This document shows, piece after piece, positions 17,283 through 20,400 of a stretch of DNA of 20,400 nucleotides (position 1 is the first letter of the stretch; each line of letters starts with the position of its first letter). Origin of the DNA: Anaerolineae bacterium (GTDB taxonomy: Bacteria > Chloroflexota > Anaerolineae > JAFGEY01); NCBI GenBank assembly GCA_016929775.1, contig JAFGIE010000147.1, forward strand, positions 1-20,400, given 5' to 3'. The position numbers and the translations under genes are program-made. The notes under the pieces were generated by a model. It searched no databases. It was not told where the DNA came from and worked only from the letters and a program-made list of their open reading frames with translations.

Positions 17283-19177
17283 TGTTTATGGGACATGCTC
17301 GTGGGCTGGCGCGGGAGAAGGAACGGGCGACGAACAGCTGGGACGTCCTGCGGCGCCTGTTGGCCTACTTTTCGCCCTATGCGCCGCTGCTGGCGATCGT
17401 GCTCGCGCTGATGGTGCTCGTCTCCGGGATCGAGGTCCTGGGGCCCTACCTGCTCGAGATCGCGGTTGACCTGTACATCGTCCCGTCGGGGCGGGCGCTG
17501 CCGACCTGGTTGAGCGGGTTGGTCCCGGCGGGCGCGGTGGGCATGGCGGGGCTGGCGCGGGTGATGCTGCTCTTGCTGGGCGTCTATCTGCTGCGCTGGT
17601 TCTCGATGGCGGGGCAGTCGTTCGTCATGAACGTCGTCGGGCAGAAGGTCCTGATGCGCATGCGGACGCAGATCCTGGAGCGGATCCACACCCTCTCGCT
17701 CAAGTTCTTTGACGAGCGGGAGGCGGGCGACCTGATGAGCCGGTTGGTCAACGACACGCAGGTGATCAACCAGGTCTTTACGAACGGGATCGTGCGCCTG
17801 CTGAGCATCTCGCTGAACCTGGTCGGGATCGTGGTGACGATGGTCAGCCGCAAGTGGGACCTGGCGCTGGTCAGTTTCGCGATGCTGCCGGTGATGCTGG
17901 TCATGACCTCAGCCTTTGCGCAGCGAGCGCGGCGTGCGTTTCGCCGCACGCGGCAGACGATCGGCGACGTGAGCTCGGAGCTGCAGGAAAACATCGCCGG
18001 GGTGCGCGAGGTGCAGGCCTTTGCACGCGAGCGGACCAACGTCTCCGAGTTCCAAGAGATCAACCGCGCGAACCGCGACGCGAACGTGCAGGCGCAGACG
18101 TTGACCTCGGCGTTCTCGCCAGCGCTGGACGTGATCAGCACGGCGGCGCTGGCGCTGGTGCTCGGCTATGGCGGCTGGAGCGTGGTGCGGGGCGCGGCGT
18201 CGGTGGGCCTGGTGGTCGGCTTTATGACCTACGTCGAACGGTTCTACCGCCCGATCCAGATGGTTTCCAGCCTGTGGACGCAGTTCCAGTCGGCGTTGGC
18301 GGGCGCGGAGCGGATTTTCGAGCTGCTCGACACCGAACCCGAGGTGGTCGATGCGCCAGACGCGATCGAGATGCCGACCGTGGACGGGCACGTCGTATTC
18401 GAGCACGTCAGTTTCCACTACAAGCCGGGGGAGCCGGTGCTGCACGACGTGTCGATCGACATCGCCCCGGGAGAGACGGCAGCGCTGGTCGGGCCCACGG
18501 GTGCGGGCAAGACGAGCATGATCAGCCTGCTGACGCGGTTCTACGACGTGGTGGAGGGACGGATCCTGATCGATGGGCACGATATCCGTACCGTCGCCCA
18601 GGCGAGCCTGCGCGAGCAGATGGGGATCGTGCTCCAGGACACGTTCTTGTTCTCGACGAGCGTGATGGACAACATCCGCTACGGGCGGCTCGACGCGAGC
18701 GACGAGGACGTGATCGCGGCGGCGCGATTGGCGAACGCGCACGACTTTATCGAGCGCTTGCCCGAGGGGTACGCCACGAACATCGGCGAGCGGGGGAGCA
18801 ACCTGAGCCAGGGACAGCGGCAGTTGATCTCGATCGCGCGCGCGATCTTGGCCGATCCGCGGATCTTGATCCTGGACGAGGCCACGTCGAGCGTCGATAC
18901 GCGCACCGAGCTGTTGATCCAGCGCGCGCTGGACCGCTTGCTGAAGGGGCGGACGAGTTTCGTGATCGCCCACCGCTTGAGCACGATCCGCAACGCCGAC
19001 CAGGTGATCGTGATCGACCAGGGGCGGGTCGTGGAGCGGGGGACGCATACCTCGCTGATGGCGGCGCGGGGGCGGTATTACGAGCTGTACATGAGCCAGT
19101 TCCGGCGCGAGGAGGACGAGGGGCAAGCGCTGGCGCCAGGCGATCGACCGCTCGTCGCCGGGGCGGCGCTCACGTAG
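17282..19177 (+). CDS. ABC exporter half-transporter, catalytic subunit
   Basis: 631 residues from ATG 17282, sharing one base with the previous stop (TGATG). AAAGGAG lies eight bases upstream. There are six likely membrane helices between about residues 35 and 320. The ATPase domain has Walker A GPTGAGKT (404-411), Gln452 in the Q-loop, Walker B ILILDEATSSVD with catalytic Glu533, and switch His564 in IAHRLST. Its signature is LSQGQ (508-512) instead of LSGGQ. So the active site is built from this subunit's Walker motifs and the partner's LSGGQ, while the other site is doubly degenerate, as in TM287/288-type exporters. Expected to act in the cytoplasmic membrane as an obligate pair with the preceding gene. 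Confidence 0.96.
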   Translation: MFMGHARGLAREKERATNSWDVLRRLLAYFSPYAPLLAIVLALMVLVSGIEVLGPYLLEIAVDLYIVPSGRALPTWLSGLVPAGAVGMAGLARVMLLLLGVYLLRWFSMAGQSFVMNVVGQKVLMRMRTQILERIHTLSLKFFDEREAGDLMSRLVNDTQVINQVFTNGIVRLLSISLNLVGIVVTMVSRKWDLALVSFAMLPVMLVMTSAFAQRARRAFRRTRQTIGDVSSELQENIAGVREVQAFARERTNVSEFQEINRANRDANVQAQTLTSAFSPALDVISTAALALVLGYGGWSVVRGAASVGLVVGFMTYVERFYRPIQMVSSLWTQFQSALAGAERIFELLDTEPEVVDAPDAIEMPTVDGHVVFEHVSFHYKPGEPVLHDVSIDIAPGETAALVGPTGAGKTSMISLLTRFYDVVEGRILIDGHDIRTVAQASLREQMGIVLQDTFLFSTSVMDNIRYGRLDASDEDVIAAARLANAHDFIERLPEGYATNIGERGSNLSQGQRQLISIARAILADPRILILDEATSSVDTRTELLIQRALDRLLKGRTSFVIAHRLSTIRNADQVIVIDQGRVVERGTHTSLMAARGRYYELYMSQFRREEDEGQALAPGDRPLVAGAALT

Positions 19178-19271
19178 CGCCGGCGACCCTCCTCCATTCG
19201 TCGTATGCGGGGACTGATCCGCAGGACAATCGCAAATCGCCCGTTTGACCGATGCCACAGCGCGCCAAGTG

Positions 19272-19280
19272 TGGTATCGT
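19272..19280 (+). promoter_or_regulatory. Possible extended -10 for the 189-residue gene
   Basis: TGGTATCGT fits an extended -10 and lies 17 bases before ATG 19298, so the leader would be about 10 nt. TTGACC at 19245-19250 is too far upstream (24-bp spacer) to serve as its -35. The gap 19178-19297 holds no gene and no clear terminator for the ABC genes. Confidence 0.3.
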
Positions 19281-19297
19281 GTAACCAGGAGGGCGAT

Positions 19298-19867
19298 ATG
19301 AAAGAGAAGAAGAGGCGGAAGGATGTCCCGCGTGCGCCGCTCGAGTGGCGCGAGTCGCGCACGGTCCGGAACCAGGACGAGCTGCGGGCTGGGGACGAGG
19401 TCCAGGCTACGCTGCGCTGGGAGGGATGGGGCAGCACGTACGCCACGGGCACGGCGCGCGCTGGACGGTGGACGTTTGCGCGACCACGGCTCCTCTCGCA
19501 CGACGTGTCGATCTGGGTCGCCGGGCGCGAGGACGGCGCGCCTTTTGCCGTCTTTGCTCCGCGCCTGGCTGGGGACGGCGCCCTGACCTGCGCCGACGGG
19601 CGCGCCTACTACTGGGAGCCGACCGACTTTTGGCGCACGCAGTGGCGCTTGACGGGGGCCAATGGACGGGCGCTCTTGCATGCGGGCGACACGTCCAGCT
19701 TTTGGGAGCGCCGCACCGGCATCTGGCTCGCGCCTGGCGCGGGAGGCGACTCGGGGGCCGATGAGCGGGAACGCGCGCTGCTCGTGCTTGCCGCGCGCTA
19801 CCTGATGGTCCTGCAGGCGCAGGATGCCGCCGCGGTGGCGGCAGTGACGACCGCCGCGGTCACGTAG
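19298..19867 (+). CDS. Uncharacterised protein, possibly tubby/LURP-one-like
   Basis: 189 residues from ATG 19298; AGGAGGG (19287-19293) decides this start over ATG 19205. It begins with a very basic stretch (MKEKKRRKDVPR), followed by a region of repeated beta strands rich in Trp: GDEVQATLRWEGWGSTYATG (about 33-52), WTFARPRLLSHDVSIWVAG, ADGRAYYWEPTDFWRTQWRLTGANG, DTSSFWERRTGIWL. It ends in a helix ERALLVLAARYLMVLQAQDAAA (about 160-181). The layout, many beta hairpins then a hydrophobic C-terminal helix, recalls tubby or LURP-one-like barrels that wrap a membrane-anchoring helix. I have no motif that proves this. It follows the ABC exporter by 120 bp on the same strand but appears to have its own start signals. 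Confidence 0.8.
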   Translation: MKEKKRRKDVPRAPLEWRESRTVRNQDELRAGDEVQATLRWEGWGSTYATGTARAGRWTFARPRLLSHDVSIWVAGREDGAPFAVFAPRLAGDGALTCADGRAYYWEPTDFWRTQWRLTGANGRALLHAGDTSSFWERRTGIWLAPGAGGDSGADERERALLVLAARYLMVLQAQDAAAVAAVTTAAVT

Positions 19868-19976
19868 CCTGCCGACGGGAAGGCGACGGAGATCCGTACG
19901 ACAAGCGTCAGTGGAGCGTACAGCGCTGCGGCGCGGATCGCGGTATCATGGGTTCAATCTTCTCCTCCTTTTGCGA

Positions 19977-20003
19977 GCGCCGAGGTCTGGGCAACCTCGG
20001 CGC
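19977..20003 (+). terminator. Strong 10-bp hairpin after the uncharacterised gene
   Basis: Perfect arms GCGCCGAGGT (19977-19986) and ACCTCGGCGC (19994-20003) enclose CTGGGCA. It lies 110 bp after the stop at 19867, with no T-run on either side. It could be a factor-aided terminator, or the 3' end of a short transcript starting after TATCAT at 19944-19949. The rest of 19868-20043 holds no gene I can support. Confidence 0.45.
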
Positions 20004-20059
20004 TTCGCGATCCTGTCGATCTCGAACTGCGGACACTTGGCGACTACGAACGGGGAATC

Positions 20060-20145
20060 GTTGGTAGTAACGACTTTAGTCGTTAAAGGCGCTTGGGTGT
20101 TGTGTTGTCTCATAAAAGATAACCGATAAAGCGGTTACTACGAAC
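20060..20145. repeat. REP/BIME-like two-palindrome element, copy 2
   Basis: Same plan as the element at 15-105: left palindrome TAACGACTTTAGTCGTTA (20068-20085, perfect), a 34-nt spacer, and right palindrome TAACCGATAAAGCGGTTA (20120-20137, one mismatch). The tails are GTTGGTAG (20060-20067) and CTACGAAC (20138-20145). An extra CTACGAAC at 20044-20051 just outside may be what remains of a third unit. It ends 8 bp before the stop codon of the converging GH4 gene, between two gene 3' ends, the usual place for REP elements. Confidence 0.8.
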
Positions 20146-20153
20146 GGATCGAG

Positions 20154-20400
20154 CTACCCTAGTTCAAACTGCGGCAACCACTGCCCCTGCGCCGCCAGCA
20201 TCTCGTCGACCATGGCGTGGATCTGGGGCAGCGTGCACACTGCCGCGGTGAGTGGGTCCATCATCACCGCGTGATGGACCGCATCCCGGTCCCCATACAG
20301 CGACGCCTCGACCGTCAGCTCTTGCACGTTCACGCTGCAGCGGTTCACCGCCGCCAGCTGCGTGGGCAGGCTGCCGACGGCGGTCGGCTGCACGCCGTTC
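20154..20400 (-). CDS. Glycoside hydrolase family 4 (alpha-galactosidase/glucosidase-like), C-terminal fragment
   Basis: Only the last 81 codons or so are inside the window; the gene enters from the right edge and stops at TAG 20154-20156. Reading from the edge gives NGVQPTAVGSLPTQLAAVNR, then VQELTVEASLYGDRDAVHHAV, MMDPLTAAVCTLPQIHAMVDEML and GQWLPQF. The order NGV-P-VG-LP-Q, then QELTVEAAL-GDR, DPLTAAV and a final WLP is the C-terminal signature of GH4 enzymes such as MelA. These use NAD and a divalent metal to cleave alpha- or beta-glycosides by an oxidation-elimination route. The NAD and metal sites lie outside the window, so the sugar cannot be judged. A GTG at 20393 is internal, not the start. 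Confidence 0.88.
   Translation of the reverse strand, partial: NGVQPTAVGSLPTQLAAVNRCSVNVQELTVEASLYGDRDAVHHAVMMDPLTAAVCTLPQIHAMVDEMLAAQGQWLPQFELG

Noticed and set aside
19948..20067. Short plus-strand frame from ATG 19948 ending at TAG near 20067
   Set aside because: The ATG overlaps the putative -10, no ribosome site precedes it, and the sequence runs through the hairpin into the repeat tail.

Overview
High-GC bacterial chromosome segment, densely packed with short overlaps between genes. A complete oleABCD set, a short stand-alone N-acetylglutamate synthase type GNAT beside carAB, and dispersed palindromes ending in CTACGAAC suggest Chloroflexota. This is inference from gene content and style; there is no rRNA or other marker gene in the window.

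Layout. (1) Positions 1-170 have no gene and hold a two-palindrome repeat (REP/BIME-like). (2) 171-7930, plus strand: a SAM methyltransferase, then a tight arginine/pyrimidine cluster: acetylornithine aminotransferase-like argD, a metallophosphoesterase, an ArgA-like GNAT, carA and carB. CarB carries an in-frame insertion of about 50 residues, and its DNA is made of palindromes and direct repeats like an intergenic mobile repeat. (3) 7951-13988, minus strand, convergent with carB: oleA-oleB-oleC-oleD, then a small four-helix membrane protein and an NAD-dependent epimerase. All six genes overlap or lie within 20 bp of each other. OleA, OleB, OleC and OleD together should turn two fatty acyl-CoAs into a long-chain internal olefin. 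(4) 14172-14534, minus strand: a small beta-rich protein of unknown function. (5) 14716-19177, plus strand: a TetR regulator and two ABC half-transporters forming an asymmetric heterodimeric exporter. A near-consensus sigma70 promoter and a 38-bp dyad operator precede them. (6) 19298-19867, plus strand: an unknown protein. (7) 19868-20153: no gene; a strong hairpin and a second copy of the two-palindrome repeat. (8) 20154-20400, minus strand: the C-terminal end of a family 4 glycoside hydrolase running off the window.

How the parts work together. ArgA-like and ArgD act in ornithine synthesis, and CarAB supplies carbamoyl phosphate for arginine and pyrimidines. The ole operon makes hydrocarbon, probably membrane-associated. 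The TetR-ABC unit looks like a self-regulated drug or lipid exporter.

The observations most worth checking are the repeat-derived insertion inside CarB, the covarying paired palindromes at both window ends, the two extra genes in the ole operon, and the TetR operator. I did not find a wholly new multi-gene system.
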